From Rhodomicrobium sp. R_RK_3 (GTDB lineage: Bacteria > Pseudomonadota > Alphaproteobacteria > Rhizobiales > Rhodomicrobiaceae): 64,000 nucleotides of DNA. Below are positions 7,595 to 16,758 of the stretch, piece after piece. Each line of letters begins with the position of its first letter. Within the stretch, counting starts at the first letter, position 1. The position numbers and the translations under genes were made by a program. Below the pieces are notes generated by a model that saw nothing but the letters and a program-made list of their open reading frames with translations, searched no databases and was not told where the DNA came from. The stretch spans positions 66,112 to 130,111 of the forward strand of contig NZ_MWLK01000030.1 of the NCBI RefSeq assembly GCF_002198715.1, given 5' to 3'.

Positions 7595-8917
7595 ATGAGC
7601 GATGAGTCCGCCATCGTCGGCCGGCCCCCGGCCGGGCAGGACAGGGCACGGCCCGCGAGCCCGCCGCGATCGGACACGCGGCGCGACGCCTGGTTGCGAG
7701 CGCTGCTGGTATTGGCGGCATGCATCGCCTACGCACAGACCTCGCTGATCCTCGACATCCGCAACGCCGCGTCGAGTTTCGGCGCGGATTCGGTGCTCTA
7801 TTACAATATTGGCTTCGGCGACGTGGAGGACCGGCTCACCCGGTTCCATCCCGTGACGGTGCTGCTGGCCGTCGGCTGGATGAAGATCGCCGGCGCGATG
7901 TTCAACTCGGTCGCGCCGAAGGATCTGCTGTCGGCTATGTTCGCCGTGGCGGGCGCGGCGGGCGTCTGGGCGGCGCTGTCGGCCTTCCGCGCGCTGGTGC
8001 CGCGACGCTTCGTGCTGCTTTGCGGCTTCATCTATGCGGCCTCGCTGGGTGTCTGGTATTTCTCCAGCATCGCCGAGTCGAAGATCGTCACCGCCTCGCT
8101 CGCCTCGATCTACATCGCCATCTATGTGCATCTGCGCGAGCAATGGACGCCGGCGCGCGCCGCCTGGCTGAGCATCACTTTGTTCGCCGCCTGCATGAAC
8201 GAGATCGTCTCGGCGCTGCTGGTGGTGATCCCAGCCGTCGATTACATGTTGCAGCCCCAGCCCGACCGGCTGCCCCGGCGATGGCTGTTCAAGCACGCGC
8301 TGGCGGCTGTCGCGGCTTATCTGACGTTCGAGATCTACATCAACCGCATCCTGCTCGAGCCGGCGACGCAGATGGAGGGCGGCTCCGCCTATTCCATGTT
8401 CCTGTTCTACATGGGCATCAACGATCACGGCCTCGCCAGCCTCTATGCGTTCCTGCTGAACTGGTTATTCTTCAACATCGCCGCGCCTGAGCACGGCGCG
8501 ACGCATGCGATTACCCTCTGGCCGACCTACCAGGGCTATTTCCAGCCCGCCTTCACCGATTATTTCTCCGACCTGACGCCAGCCCTGCTGGTCGGCGTCG
8601 TCGCCTTCATGGCGCTGGTCAGCATCCTGCCGCGCTACCGGGCGCTCACCACGCCCGCCGGACCCGGGCTGATGCCCGCGCTGATTGCCTATAGTCTTGC
8701 GCGCGGCGCCTTCTTCTTCGTCTTCAATCCGCCCGAAGCGCTGCTGTTCAGCCCGGGCGTGACGCTGGCGCATCTGCTTCTGGTGCTGGTCCCGTTCTCG
8801 GCCTCCCGCTTCCAGGGCAAAGGCCCCTTGCTGTTCGCGGCGGCAATGCTGCTGTTTCTGAACAATCTGCAATTTGTCGGCGGCGAACTGTTTGCCGAGC
8901 CCGCCAACCCGTTCTGA
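7595..8917 (+). CDS. Polytopic inner-membrane protein of unknown function
   Basis: 440 residues from ATG 7595; a TTG start at 7559 is possible. After a charged, Pro/Arg-rich cytoplasmic N-terminus (about 1-35) there are about ten to twelve hydrophobic segments (for example LRALLVLAACIAYAQTSLIL, FVLLCGFIYAASLGVWYF, LLFAAAMLLFLNNLQFVGG). The first large loop has acidic residues (FGADSVLYYNIGFGDVED), an arrangement reminiscent of GT-C glycosyltransferases, but I see no diagnostic motif. It precedes cysG by 55 bases on the same strand with no evident functional link. Unrecognised; a GT-C-like transferase is only a guess. Confidence 0.75.
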   Translation: MSDESAIVGRPPAGQDRARPASPPRSDTRRDAWLRALLVLAACIAYAQTSLILDIRNAASSFGADSVLYYNIGFGDVEDRLTRFHPVTVLLAVGWMKIAGAMFNSVAPKDLLSAMFAVAGAAGVWAALSAFRALVPRRFVLLCGFIYAASLGVWYFSSIAESKIVTASLASIYIAIYVHLREQWTPARAAWLSITLFAACMNEIVSALLVVIPAVDYMLQPQPDRLPRRWLFKHALAAVAAYLTFEIYINRILLEPATQMEGGSAYSMFLFYMGINDHGLASLYAFLLNWLFFNIAAPEHGATHAITLWPTYQGYFQPAFTDYFSDLTPALLVGVVAFMALVSILPRYRALTTPAGPGLMPALIAYSLARGAFFFVFNPPEALLFSPGVTLAHLLLVLVPFSASRFQGKGPLLFAAAMLLFLNNLQFVGGELFAEPANPF

Positions 8918-8972
8918 GCGCACCCTGTTCGCCGGACGGTAGCATCCCCACTTACGGCAGGTTGCTGCGCGC

Positions 8973-10454
8973 ATGGCGGCGCTCTATTCTCCCGCTCGCC
9001 ACGCCTTTGGAGTTGCCCGGCTCTTGGACCATCTGCCCATCTTTCTCGATATTCGCGGCAAGACCGTCATCGTCGCCGGCGGCGGCACGCTGGCCGCGCG
9101 CCGCGTCGAGCGTGCGCTGAGCGCGGGCGCGCGGGTCAAGGTCTTCGCCGATGGGCTTTCGGAGGAGTTCGCGCCGTTCCTCGGCAATGCGGCCGTCACG
9201 GTTTTCAACCGCCTGCCCGAGCTGGACGACGTCAAGGGCGCCATCCTCGCCTATGGCGCGGAGGAGGATTTCGAGCGCGACAAGCGCCTCCGCGATCTCG
9301 CCACCGCGGCCGGCGTGCTCGCCAATGTCGCCGACACCATGGAGCTGTGCGACTTCATCACCCCGGCCATCCTCGACCGCACGCCGCTCGTCGCCGCGAT
9401 CTCGTCCTCCGGCGCCTCGCCGATCCTGGCCCGCATCATCAAGGCCGAGCTGGAAAGCGCCATCCCCGCGACCTTCGGCGACCTCTCGGGTTTTCTCGGC
9501 CGCTTCCGCGATGAGGTGGCGGCCCGCATCACCGAGGGCGTGCGCCGCCGCCGCTTCTGGGAGGACATCGCCGAGAGCGCCGTCGCCGAGCGCGTCATGG
9601 CGGGCGATTTCGCCGGGGCCGAGACGGCGCTCCGCGCGCGGCTCGACGCCATCGACGACGCGGCGGGCGGCAAGGCCATCGGCGAGGTCTATCTGGTCGG
9701 CACCGGCCCGGGCGACCCGGACCTGCTCACCTTCCGCGCCTTGCGCCTGATGCAGCGCGCCGACGTCGTGCTCTATGACAGGCTGATCGGCCCGCGCATC
9801 ATGGACCTCGTGCGCCGCGACGCCACCCGCATCTATGTCGGCAAGCAGGCGAACGACCACACCATGAGCCAGGAGGAGATCTCGCAGACCCTCGTCCGGC
9901 TGGCGCTTGAGGGCCAGCGCGTGCTGCGGCTCAAGGGCGGCGATCCGTTCATCTTCGGGCGCGGCGGCGAGGAGATCGAGGAGATCGCGCGGCACGGCAT
10001 CCCGTTCCAGGTCGTGCCGGGCATCACGGCGGCGGCCGGCTGCGCCGCCTATGCCGGCATCCCGCTCACCCACCGCGACCACGCCCAGACCTGCATCTTC
10101 GTCACCGGCCACGGCAAGAACGGTGAGGTCGATCTCAATTGGGAGGCGCTGATCCAGCCGCGCCAGACCGTGGCGATCTATATGGGCCTTGCGACCATCG
10201 ATGCGGTGATGGCGGCCTTCGTCGCGCATGGCGCCGCGCCGGAGATGCCGGTCGCGGTGATCGACAATGGCACCAGGCGGCGGCAGCGCGTGGTGGCGGG
10301 GACGCTGGCGGATATCGGCGGAAAGACCGTCGCCGCCGGGCTGAAGGGCCCCGCGATCATCATCATCGGCACGGTGGTGACGCTGCGCGACCGGCTTGCC
10401 TGGTTCGAGCCTGGAAAGGTTGAGGGTGCCGGGGCCGCCGGGCCGGACAAATAG
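8973..10454 (+). CDS. cysG: Siroheme synthase, fused dehydrogenase/ferrochelatase and uroporphyrinogen methyltransferase
   Basis: 493 residues with both halves of CysG. Residues about 19-225 are the precorrin-2 dehydrogenase and sirohydrochlorin ferrochelatase half (TVIVAGGGTLAARRVERAL, AISSSGASPILA). Residues about 235-480 are the SAM-dependent uroporphyrinogen-III C-methyltransferase half (EVYLVGTGPGDPDLLTFRAL, RLKGGDPFIFGRGGEE, VPGITAAAGCAAYAGIPLTH). Together they make siroheme, the cofactor of sulfite and nitrite reductases. No sulfite or nitrite reductase genes are in this window. The first 18 residues are poorly conserved-looking and the ATG has only a weak ribosome site, so a shorter start is possible. 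It is convergent with the fumC group. Confidence 0.93.
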   Translation: MAALYSPARHAFGVARLLDHLPIFLDIRGKTVIVAGGGTLAARRVERALSAGARVKVFADGLSEEFAPFLGNAAVTVFNRLPELDDVKGAILAYGAEEDFERDKRLRDLATAAGVLANVADTMELCDFITPAILDRTPLVAAISSSGASPILARIIKAELESAIPATFGDLSGFLGRFRDEVAARITEGVRRRRFWEDIAESAVAERVMAGDFAGAETALRARLDAIDDAAGGKAIGEVYLVGTGPGDPDLLTFRALRLMQRADVVLYDRLIGPRIMDLVRRDATRIYVGKQANDHTMSQEEISQTLVRLALEGQRVLRLKGGDPFIFGRGGEEIEEIARHGIPFQVVPGITAAAGCAAYAGIPLTHRDHAQTCIFVTGHGKNGEVDLNWEALIQPRQTVAIYMGLATIDAVMAAFVAHGAAPEMPVAVIDNGTRRRQRVVAGTLADIGGKTVAAGLKGPAIIIIGTVVTLRDRLAWFEPGKVEGAGAAGPDK

Positions 10455-10476
10455 CTCGCGCGTCGCGCATGGCGGT

Positions 10477-10782
10477 TCAGACCACCCGGCGGGCGGGCTC
10501 GGACTGGCGGTCGTAGAGGAAGAGGCGGATGGCGCTGGACAGGCTGGCCTCGCCGCGAACCGCGTCTATCGCCGCGACCAGCGCCGCAATCGGCACGCCC
10601 TCAGCCAGCGCGGCCGTGCGCAAACCGTCCCAGAAGGGCTGCTCCAGCGAGATCGACGTCCGGTGCCCGGCGATGGCCAGCGAGCGCTTGCGCGGCTTCT
10701 GCGCGGCCGAGGCGTCCCAGCCGCCGAGCAGGCCGTTCCCAGCGCGAATCGGGGCTTGCAGAGTGCTGCTGGGCGCCGGCAT
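10477..10782 (-). CDS. Ribbon-helix-helix domain protein downstream of fumC
   Basis: 101 residues. After a variable N-terminus (1-30), residues about 33-90 match the RHH_4-type ribbon-helix-helix fold: RTSISLEQPFWDGLRTAALA forms the strand and first helix, and LSSAIRLFLYD the end. Such proteins are small dimeric DNA-binding factors. The start lies 2 bases past the fumC stop, with GGAGGG inside the last fumC codons, so translation is coupled to fumC. A link to fumarase regulation is possible but cannot be shown. No partner toxin is visible, so I do not call it an antitoxin. Confidence 0.8.
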   Translation of the reverse strand: MPAPSSTLQAPIRAGNGLLGGWDASAAQKPRKRSLAIAGHRTSISLEQPFWDGLRTAALAEGVPIAALVAAIDAVRGEASLSSAIRLFLYDRQSEPARRVV

Positions 10783-10784
10783 GG

Positions 10785-12191
10785 TCAGGCCCTCCGCCCG
10801 ACCATCGTCTCGGGCCGGACGATGGCGTCGAAATCGGCCTCGCTGACATAGCCGAGGCGCAGCGCCTCCTGCTTCAGCGTGGTGCCGTTCTTATGCGCGT
10901 ATTTGGCGATCTCGGTCGCCTTGTCGTAGCCGATCTTCGGGGCGAGCGCCGTCACCAGCATCAGGGAGCGCTGCATCAGCTCGGTGATGCGCGCCATGTT
11001 CGGCTCGATGCCCTTGATGCAATTGTCGGTCAGGCTGACCATCGCCTCGGACAGCAGCCGGATCGACTGCAAGAGGTTCTGCGCGATCACCGGCTTGAAC
11101 ACGTTCAGCTCGAAATGGCCCTGGCTGCCCGCCATCGTCACCGTCATGTGGTTGCCGACGACCTGGCAGCAGACCATGGTCATCGCCTCGCATTGCGTCG
11201 GGTTGACCTTGCCGGGCATGATCGAGGAGCCGGGCTCGTTCTCGGGCAGCGACAGCTCGGCGATGCCGGAGCGCGGGCCGGAGCCTAGGAGGCGGATGTC
11301 GTTGGCGATCTTGAACAGGCTGACCGCCAGCACGTTCATCACGCCGGACAGCTCGACCGCCGCGTCGTTGGACGCCAGCGCCTCGAATTTGTTCGGCGCG
11401 GTGACGAAGGGCAGGCCGGTCAGCTTGGCGACTTCCTCGGCGAAGCGCTCGGAGAAGCCGGGCGGGCAGTTGATGCCGGTGCCGACCGCAGTGCCGCCCT
11501 GGGCCAGCATGTAGATGCGCGGCAGCGCCGCCTTCACCCGCTCGATGCCGAGCCGGATCTGCGCCGCATAGCCGGAAAATTCCTGGCCGAGCGTCATCGG
11601 TGTGGCGTCCTGCAGATGGGTGCGGCCGATCTTGATGATGTCCATCCAGGCCGCCGACTTTTCCTCCAGCGCCTTGGCGATGTAGTCGAGCGCGGGCAAG
11701 AGCCGGTTGTTCACCTCCTCGGCGGCGGCGATGTGGATGGCGGTCGGGAAGGTGTCGTTGGAGGATTGCGAGCGGTTCACATCGTCATTGGGGTGGACCG
11801 GCTTCTTCGATCCCAGCTCGCCGCCCAGCATTTCGATGGCGCGGTTGGAGATCACCTCATTGGCGTTCATGTTCGACTGCGTGCCCGAGCCGGTCTGCCA
11901 GACCACCAGCGGGAAATGCCCGTTCAGCTTGCCGTCCACGACTTCCTGCGCGGCCTCGGCGATCGCCTTGGCGCGGGTCTCGTCGAGTGCGCCGAGCGCC
12001 AGATTGGTCAGCGCCGCGGATTTCTTGATGATGCCGAGCGCGCGCACCAGCGGCAGCGGCATGGTCTCGCCGCCGATCTTGAAATTGCCCAGACTCCGCT
12101 CGGTCTGCGCGCCCCAATATTTGTCGGCGGCAACTTGCAGCGGGCCAAAACTGTCGGTTTCGGTACGGGTGGCGGTCGGCTGCTCGGACAT
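10785..12191 (-). CDS. fumC: Class II fumarate hydratase
   Basis: 468 residues, the usual length. It carries the fumarase/aspartase signature [11 protein letters not shown] and the other family blocks [17 protein letters not shown] and [20 protein letters not shown]. It interconverts fumarate and L-malate in the TCA cycle and needs no iron-sulfur cluster, so it tolerates oxygen and oxidants. The gene follows the DMT transporter by 15 bases and is followed at once by the ribbon-helix-helix gene, giving a three-gene run. The start has AGGA about 10 bases upstream. Confidence 0.97.
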   Translation of the reverse strand: MSEQPTATRTETDSFGPLQVAADKYWGAQTERSLGNFKIGGETMPLPLVRALGIIKKSAALTNLALGALDETRAKAIAEAAQEVVDGKLNGHFPLVVWQTGSGTQSNMNANEVISNRAIEMLGGELGSKKPVHPNDDVNRSQSSNDTFPTAIHIAAAEEVNNRLLPALDYIAKALEEKSAAWMDIIKIGRTHLQDATPMTLGQEFSGYAAQIRLGIERVKAALPRIYMLAQGGTAVGTGINCPPGFSERFAEEVAKLTGLPFVTAPNKFEALASNDAAVELSGVMNVLAVSLFKIANDIRLLGSGPRSGIAELSLPENEPGSSIMPGKVNPTQCEAMTMVCCQVVGNHMTVTMAGSQGHFELNVFKPVIAQNLLQSIRLLSEAMVSLTDNCIKGIEPNMARITELMQRSLMLVTALAPKIGYDKATEIAKYAHKNGTTLKQEALRLGYVSEADFDAIVRPETMVGRRA

Positions 12192-12206
12192 TGACGGCTC
12201 TATTCC

Positions 12207-13193
12207 TCAGAGATTTCGGGCGTCATTTAACACGGGTGGCCGTGTCAGGCCAGACGCATCGCTGGATGTAGGGGGTCGGCCCCGCCAGCGCCGCAAGACG
12301 CCGATCAGCCGCCCGTCGATGACCATAAGCCCGCAGGCGATCAGCGCAAGTCCGGCGAAGTGGCGTGGCGCCAATGCTTCGCCCAGGATCAGGCTGCCGA
12401 GGCCGATGGCGCTGACCGGAACCAGCAGCGTCACCAGCACGACATTGGTCGCGCCCGCTGCCGCTAGGATGCGGAAATAGAGGATGAAGGCAAGGGCGGT
12501 TGAAAGCAGCGCGATGCCCGCGATGGCGGCGAGGCCCGCAGCGTCCGGCATGGGGTGGCCGAAGGGATCGCCGAAGATCAGCGTCACCGGCAGGATCAGG
12601 ATGGCGCCGAAGACGAGCTGCCCGCAAGCGATGACGATCGGCTGAACGCCGCGGAACCGTTTGCTGAAAATGCTGACCGAGGCATAGCAGAGCGCGGCGG
12701 CGAGCACGGCCGCTTCCGCCGGCAGATGGCTCTGCTCGGCGCCCGCCAGGGCGGACGGCCCGATGATGACCACGACGCCGGCGAGCCCCGCGAGCACGCC
12801 CGCCACGCGGCGCAGCGAGAGCTTTTCATCGCTGGTGGCGAAATGCGCGATCAGGATGGTGAAGAGCGGCGTCGTCGCGTTGAGGATCGAGGTCAGGCTG
12901 CCGGAGATCTGGGTTTGGCCCCAATAGAGCAGGGAGAACGGTGCCGCCGTGCCGAAGGCGCCGAGGACGACGAAGCCGGCCCAGACTGGCCGCTCCTTCG
13001 GCAGCTTGACGCCCATCGCCGCCGCGACGACGGCGAGCGCCAGCGCGGCGAGGGACATGCGCAGGAAGGCCAGGGTGAACGGCTCGACCTGCTTGACGGC
13101 GACGGCGGCAAAAAAGAACGAGCTGCCCCAAAGCATCGACAGGACGATCAGCAGCACCCATTCCCGCGCGCCCATCCGAAGTGCGGCCGCCAT
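12207..13193 (-). CDS. DMT-superfamily (EamA) transporter
   Basis: 328 residues with two EamA repeats and about ten membrane helices. It opens with VLLIVLSMLWGSSFFFAAVA, typical of the first EamA helix (xxWGSxF). The second repeat begins near residue 165 (LAAALCYASVSIFSKRF). Such proteins usually export amino acids or other metabolites at the inner membrane; the substrate cannot be told. Start supported by GGGAGGAACGTC before ATG. It ends 15 bases before fumC and may share its transcript. The tail after the last helix is Arg-rich (RRWRGRPP). Confidence 0.9.
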   Translation of the reverse strand: MAAALRMGAREWVLLIVLSMLWGSSFFFAAVAVKQVEPFTLAFLRMSLAALALAVVAAAMGVKLPKERPVWAGFVVLGAFGTAAPFSLLYWGQTQISGSLTSILNATTPLFTILIAHFATSDEKLSLRRVAGVLAGLAGVVVIIGPSALAGAEQSHLPAEAAVLAAALCYASVSIFSKRFRGVQPIVIACGQLVFGAILILPVTLIFGDPFGHPMPDAAGLAAIAGIALLSTALAFILYFRILAAAGATNVVLVTLLVPVSAIGLGSLILGEALAPRHFAGLALIACGLMVIDGRLIGVLRRWRGRPPTSSDASGLTRPPVLNDARNL

Positions 13194-13311
13194 GACGTTC
13201 CTCCCATTGCCGGTCCGGGGGGAACCTAGCCGCTCGGGCGGCGCGGGGCTATCCGCTTGTTGCTGCCGAACTCAGCGCGCACTTGCGTGGCGGCGCAGCG
13301 TGCGGGGAAGA

Positions 13312-13605
13312 TTATTCGGTCAGGTTTTTCTGGAGATAGTCCGAGACCTGGGTCTTGGCGGTGGTGAGCGGCAATATCGCTTCGTCTCGCTTGAATATAT
13401 TGGCGTCTTTGATCAGCTTGTCGAGGATGCCGTCGACATCCTTGATAATATCCATTTTTTTCTTTTTGGCGTTACTCGACGATGAAAACAGAAAGATGAT
13501 CAGCACGATGATGATGCCGATCAGCATGAAGGCGACGATTGACGCGCCGCCATCGAAGAGGGAGCCCGTCGGTGGGTCGTAATAGACGTAATGCGAATCC
13601 CGCAA
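13312..13605 (-). CDS. Small single-pass membrane protein, TTG start
   Basis: 97 residues from TTG 13605, which has GGAGAG 6 bases upstream; no ATG is available in frame before the membrane segment. Residues about 24-42 form one helix (VAFMLIGIIIVLIIFLF), followed by a short Ser-rich and Lys-rich stop-transfer (SSSSNAKKKK) and a cytoplasmic helical domain (DIIKDVDGILDKLIKDANIF). The region is less GC-rich than its neighbours. I do not recognise a family. A second small single-pass protein lies 159 bases upstream on the same strand; the two may act together. Confidence 0.65.
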   Translation of the reverse strand: MRDSHYVYYDPPTGSLFDGGASIVAFMLIGIIIVLIIFLFSSSSNAKKKKMDIIKDVDGILDKLIKDANIFKRDEAILPLTTAKTQVSDYLQKNLTE

Positions 13606-13764
13606 AGCCGCTCTCCAGGGTTGGCATACCGGCCGTCAATCCGGATCTCTCTCGGATTTGCTGAAAATTCAAATAAACACCTATCTATTAGAACATCATG
13701 TTCATTGCCAAAAGCTTTACCGGAAAACAGGCTTAACCCGCGCGCTTTAGAGAGAGGCCGGGCC

Positions 13765-14106
13765 TTATGATTTCGGCGGCACCGGGTCGACATTGGGTCC
13801 GGCATCGATCAGGCGCCGGTCGGCGAAATATTTGATGACCCTGCCTTGAGCATCGTTGAGGGTTTCGAAATATTCGGTCCGGTGATGGTTCTTGGCGCTG
13901 GTGCGCAGAGCCTCGAAGATGGCGACAATATCGGCGCGCGGGGCCGGCTGCAGCGGCGCGGGCTTGGGCGCCGGGCGGGCGAGCAGCTTCTTGATCCATT
14001 TGCGGAGGCGGAATATCACCAGGAGGGTTTCGGCGACGCCGATCAGCAGCACCGATATGATGACGGCCGGTGGCGGGCACTCGTAGAAATCGATCCAATT
14101 CTCCAA
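13765..14106 (-). CDS. Small single-pass membrane protein, probable TTG start
   Basis: 113 residues from TTG 14106 with GGGGAG 8 bases upstream. One hydrophobic helix at about 13-31 (AVIISVLLIGVAETLLVIF) is followed by basic residues (RLRKWIKKLLAR), a Pro-Ala linker and a soluble domain (DIVAIFEALRTSAKNHHRTE). Not recognised. It shares its layout (short N-terminus, one helix, basic stop, small soluble tail) with the 97-residue protein downstream. The gene call rests on composition and the membrane helix, so it is less certain. Confidence 0.55.
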   Translation of the reverse strand: MENWIDFYECPPPAVIISVLLIGVAETLLVIFRLRKWIKKLLARPAPKPAPLQPAPRADIVAIFEALRTSAKNHHRTEYFETLNDAQGRVIKYFADRRLIDAGPNVDPVPPKS

Positions 14107-14437
14107 GGCATGGCTCCCCAGACCGCCCCCGAAACTGTGCCGTACATAAAGGAAGCGCGACGCGCGAAAAAGCGCAATCGTGCCGGACCCAGGCGCGATT
14201 TGGGGCAGCGCAGCGAGTTGGCCAAACGCTCGATCGGCCCTTGCCGTTCGAACCCGATGCAGCAGGCCGGCGGCGTTGACAATTCACCGCGCCCACGGCG
14301 CTTGACCGGCGCGGGCAAGCCTCTATCCTTCAGCGGTTCAACCATCGGGCCCAAAATGCGAAAATCTGACGGATTGGCGGCCGAAGCGCTCATTCGGCCG
14401 TGCCCGCTCGCCGCCTTCCACCCCTCAGGCTCCTGAC
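14107..14437. other. Divergent intergenic region upstream of the TSUP permease
   Basis: 331 bases between two divergent genes. I see no convincing coding frame, repeat of the families found elsewhere, or promoter pair with good spacing. It must hold promoters for one or both neighbours. Confidence 0.5.
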
Positions 14438-15199
14438 GTGCTGACTGATCCTTATTTTCTTGCTGTCGCCATTCCGGCGGTGATCGCGCTCGGTCTTGCC
14501 AAGGGCGGCTTTGCCGGGGTCGGCACCATCGCCACGCCGCTGGTGGCGCTGGTCGTGCCGCCCTTCGAGGCCGCCGCGCTGCTGCTGCCGATCCTCATCG
14601 TGCAGGACGTAATCTCCGTCTGGGTCTATCGCGGCGACTGGAGCGCGCCGAATTTGAAGGCGATGCTGCCCGGCGCGGCGCTCGGAGTCGGGGCGGCATG
14701 GTTCCTGGCGGTGCAGGTGCCGGAGGCGGCGGTCCGGCTGATCGTCGGCACGATCGGCCTGTCCTTCGTGCTCAATGCCTGGTTCGGCCCGAAGCCCGAG
14801 CCTTCGCTGCCGCATGCGCCGCGCGGCGTGTTCTGGGGCGCGGTGTCCGGCTTCACCTCGGCCTTCGCCAACGCAGGCGGGCCGCCCTTCCAGGTCTATA
14901 TGCTGCCGCAGCGCTTGCCCAAGCTGACCTTCGTCGGCACCAGCATGATCTTCTTCGCGGTGGTCAACTGGATGAAGGTGGTGCCTTATCTGGCGCTCGG
15001 CAATTTCAGCGGCCACGGCATGCTCGTATCGCTCGGACTGATGCCGCTGGCCATCGCGGCCAATTTCCTCGGCATCTGGCTGGTGCGCGTCACGCCGGTC
15101 GAGGTGTTCTACCGGATCGCCTATACGCTGGTGTTCCTGTTGTCGCTGGCGCTGATCTGGCAAGGCGGCTCGGCGCTTTGGTTCGGCAAGGCCGGCTGA
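14438..15199 (+). CDS. TSUP-family (TauE/SafE) permease
   Basis: 253 residues starting at GTG 14438. The pattern of about eight helices and the opening PYFLAVAIPAVIALGLAKGG with GFAGVGTIATPL are typical of the sulfite exporter TauE/SafE family, which moves sulfite, sulfonates or other organic anions across the inner membrane. The second half repeats the motif with FTSAFANAGGPPFQVYMLPQ. The gene stands alone, with a hairpin after it at 15208. Substrate not predictable; a sulfur anion is the family default. Confidence 0.9.
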   Translation: MLTDPYFLAVAIPAVIALGLAKGGFAGVGTIATPLVALVVPPFEAAALLLPILIVQDVISVWVYRGDWSAPNLKAMLPGAALGVGAAWFLAVQVPEAAVRLIVGTIGLSFVLNAWFGPKPEPSLPHAPRGVFWGAVSGFTSAFANAGGPPFQVYMLPQRLPKLTFVGTSMIFFAVVNWMKVVPYLALGNFSGHGMLVSLGLMPLAIAANFLGIWLVRVTPVEVFYRIAYTLVFLLSLALIWQGGSALWFGKAG

Positions 15200-15207
15200 C
15201 AGTGGCG

Positions 15208-15231
15208 GGCGCTCCCATCGCCGGGAGCGCC
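15208..15231. terminator. Hairpin between convergent genes, possible two-way terminator
   Basis: Perfect 9-bp stem ggcgctccc (15208-15216) and gggagcgcc (15223-15231) with a 6-base loop, filling most of the 41-base gap between the convergent TSUP and sugar dehydrogenase genes. There is no T run on either side, so termination may be weak or the hairpin may protect 3' ends. Confidence 0.55.
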
Positions 15232-15240
15232 GCAATATTG

Positions 15241-16458
15241 TCAGCGCTGGCACTTGGCCGGGCCGACGGCTCCCTCGCAGGTCGCGCGCGCAGCGCTGAC
15301 CGGGGTCGGCTCAATCCGGTAGAGCGCGCCGGCCGGGTCGTCGGTCAGCATATAGACAAAGCCATCCGGCCCGACGCGCACATCGCGGATCCGGCCCGGC
15401 TTCTCCTTCAGGAAACGCTCCTCGCGCGTTACCTTGCCCTCGGCCATGCTGAGGCGGACCACCACCTCGGCGGCCATGGCCCCGGCCCAAAGGCTGCCCC
15501 GCCATTGCGGCACGCGGTCGGCCTGATAGACCGCCAGCCCGGACGGCGCGATCGAGGGCACCCAGTAATAGACCGGCTGTTCCATGCCATCGGCCGCCGT
15601 CAGCGCGCTGATCTGCGTGCCGTCATAATCGACGCCATAGGTGATGGCCGGCCAGCCGTAATTGCGCCCCTTCTGAACGAGGTTCACTTCGTCGCCGCCC
15701 ATCGGACCATGCTCGTGCTCCCAGATCTGCCCGGTTTGCGCATCGATGGCGAGCCCTTGCGGATTGCGGTGGCCGTAGCTCCAGATGCCGGGCCGTGCGC
15801 CGTCCTTGCCGATGAAGGGATTGTCGTCCGGGAAGCTCCCGTCAGCGCGCATCCGGATGACGGAGCCCCAATCGTCGGACAGGTCCTGCGCGCGCGCGGC
15901 TTCATAGCGGTCGCCCAGCGTCAGGAACAGGAAGCCGTCGCGGTCGAAGGCCATGCGGCCGCCGAAATTGATCAGCTCCTTCGCATAGGGCTGCGCTTCG
16001 AAGATGACATGCGGCTGCGCCAGCGTCCTGGCGTCCAGGTCGAGCTGCGCCTTCAGCACGCGGACCGTGGAGCTGTCATCCTCGCCATGGGCATAAGAGA
16101 GATAGATGGTCCGGTTATGGGCGAAGTCGGGATCGAGGACGACGTCCATCAGCCCGGCCTGCTCGCCCGTCAGGATCGGCGGCAGACCTGCGATGTTTTT
16201 GATCGCCCGGCTGCCCGGCGCGATGTAGTGCAACCCGCCGGGACGGTCGGTCACCAGCATGCCCCCGCCGGGAAGGAAGGCCAGCGACCAGGGATATTCG
16301 AAGGGCCCCGCAAGCTTGGTGACTTTGAAATCCGGCGCCAGGCTTTCGGCCGACTCGCCCGGCGAAAGTGTTTCAGATCGGCTTGAAGCGGAGAAAAATA
16401 CAACGGCGGTTAACACCATTGCGGGCGAGCGTAACCCGCGCCAGGACATCAGCAACAT
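15241..16458 (-). CDS. PQQ-dependent aldose sugar dehydrogenase (GSDH family), periplasmic
   Basis: 405 residues with a signal sequence (SPAMVLTAVVFFSASSRS) and a six-bladed propeller of the glucose/sorbosone dehydrogenase family, close to E. coli YliI (Asd). Visible family blocks are YPWSLAFLPGGGMLVTDRPG, QAGLMDVVLDPDFA, the likely catalytic His region SYGHRNPQGLAID and EHEHGPMGGDEVN. The enzyme oxidises aldoses to lactones in the periplasm with PQQ and calcium. No pqq genes are in the window, so cofactor supply lies elsewhere or is external. ATG 16458 has AAGGAG 6 bases upstream. The substrate is unknown. Confidence 0.88.
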   Translation of the reverse strand: MLLMSWRGLRSPAMVLTAVVFFSASSRSETLSPGESAESLAPDFKVTKLAGPFEYPWSLAFLPGGGMLVTDRPGGLHYIAPGSRAIKNIAGLPPILTGEQAGLMDVVLDPDFAHNRTIYLSYAHGEDDSSTVRVLKAQLDLDARTLAQPHVIFEAQPYAKELINFGGRMAFDRDGFLFLTLGDRYEAARAQDLSDDWGSVIRMRADGSFPDDNPFIGKDGARPGIWSYGHRNPQGLAIDAQTGQIWEHEHGPMGGDEVNLVQKGRNYGWPAITYGVDYDGTQISALTAADGMEQPVYYWVPSIAPSGLAVYQADRVPQWRGSLWAGAMAAEVVVRLSMAEGKVTREERFLKEKPGRIRDVRVGPDGFVYMLTDDPAGALYRIEPTPVSAARATCEGAVGPAKCQR

Positions 16459-16758
16459 TTCGGCTCCTTATTCAAAAAACACCTCAAACCGCAAGGCATT
16501 GCATAGCGGTATGAAGGGGAAAATGTCGTTTTTCTTGGCGGTTCGGGCAGTTTCTTCCCAGATTAATATTACGTATGAAACTTATCTTTGCCTCAGCCCT
16601 GATAGTCCCTTTGCGCGGCGATGGCGATGAGGAAATCCGGGTTTTACCCGCCGATCACAAGCATCGATTGCATGCAAGGTTCCGGCCAGCCGCGACGCTG
16701 CCGGGGCTCATGTGGTCCATCGGCCACAGAGCATGGCATCGGCAGGCGGAGGATCGGC
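16459..16758. other. Intergenic region between two minus-strand genes
   Basis: About 300 bases, more AT-rich than the surroundings around 16540-16600 (agattaatattacgtatg). It probably carries the promoter of the sugar dehydrogenase. No repeat, terminator hairpin or RNA gene was recognised. Confidence 0.45.

Noticed and set aside
10477-10782. The ribbon-helix-helix gene as the antitoxin of a toxin-antitoxin pair
   Set aside because: No toxin-like gene is adjacent; the coupled neighbour is fumarase C.
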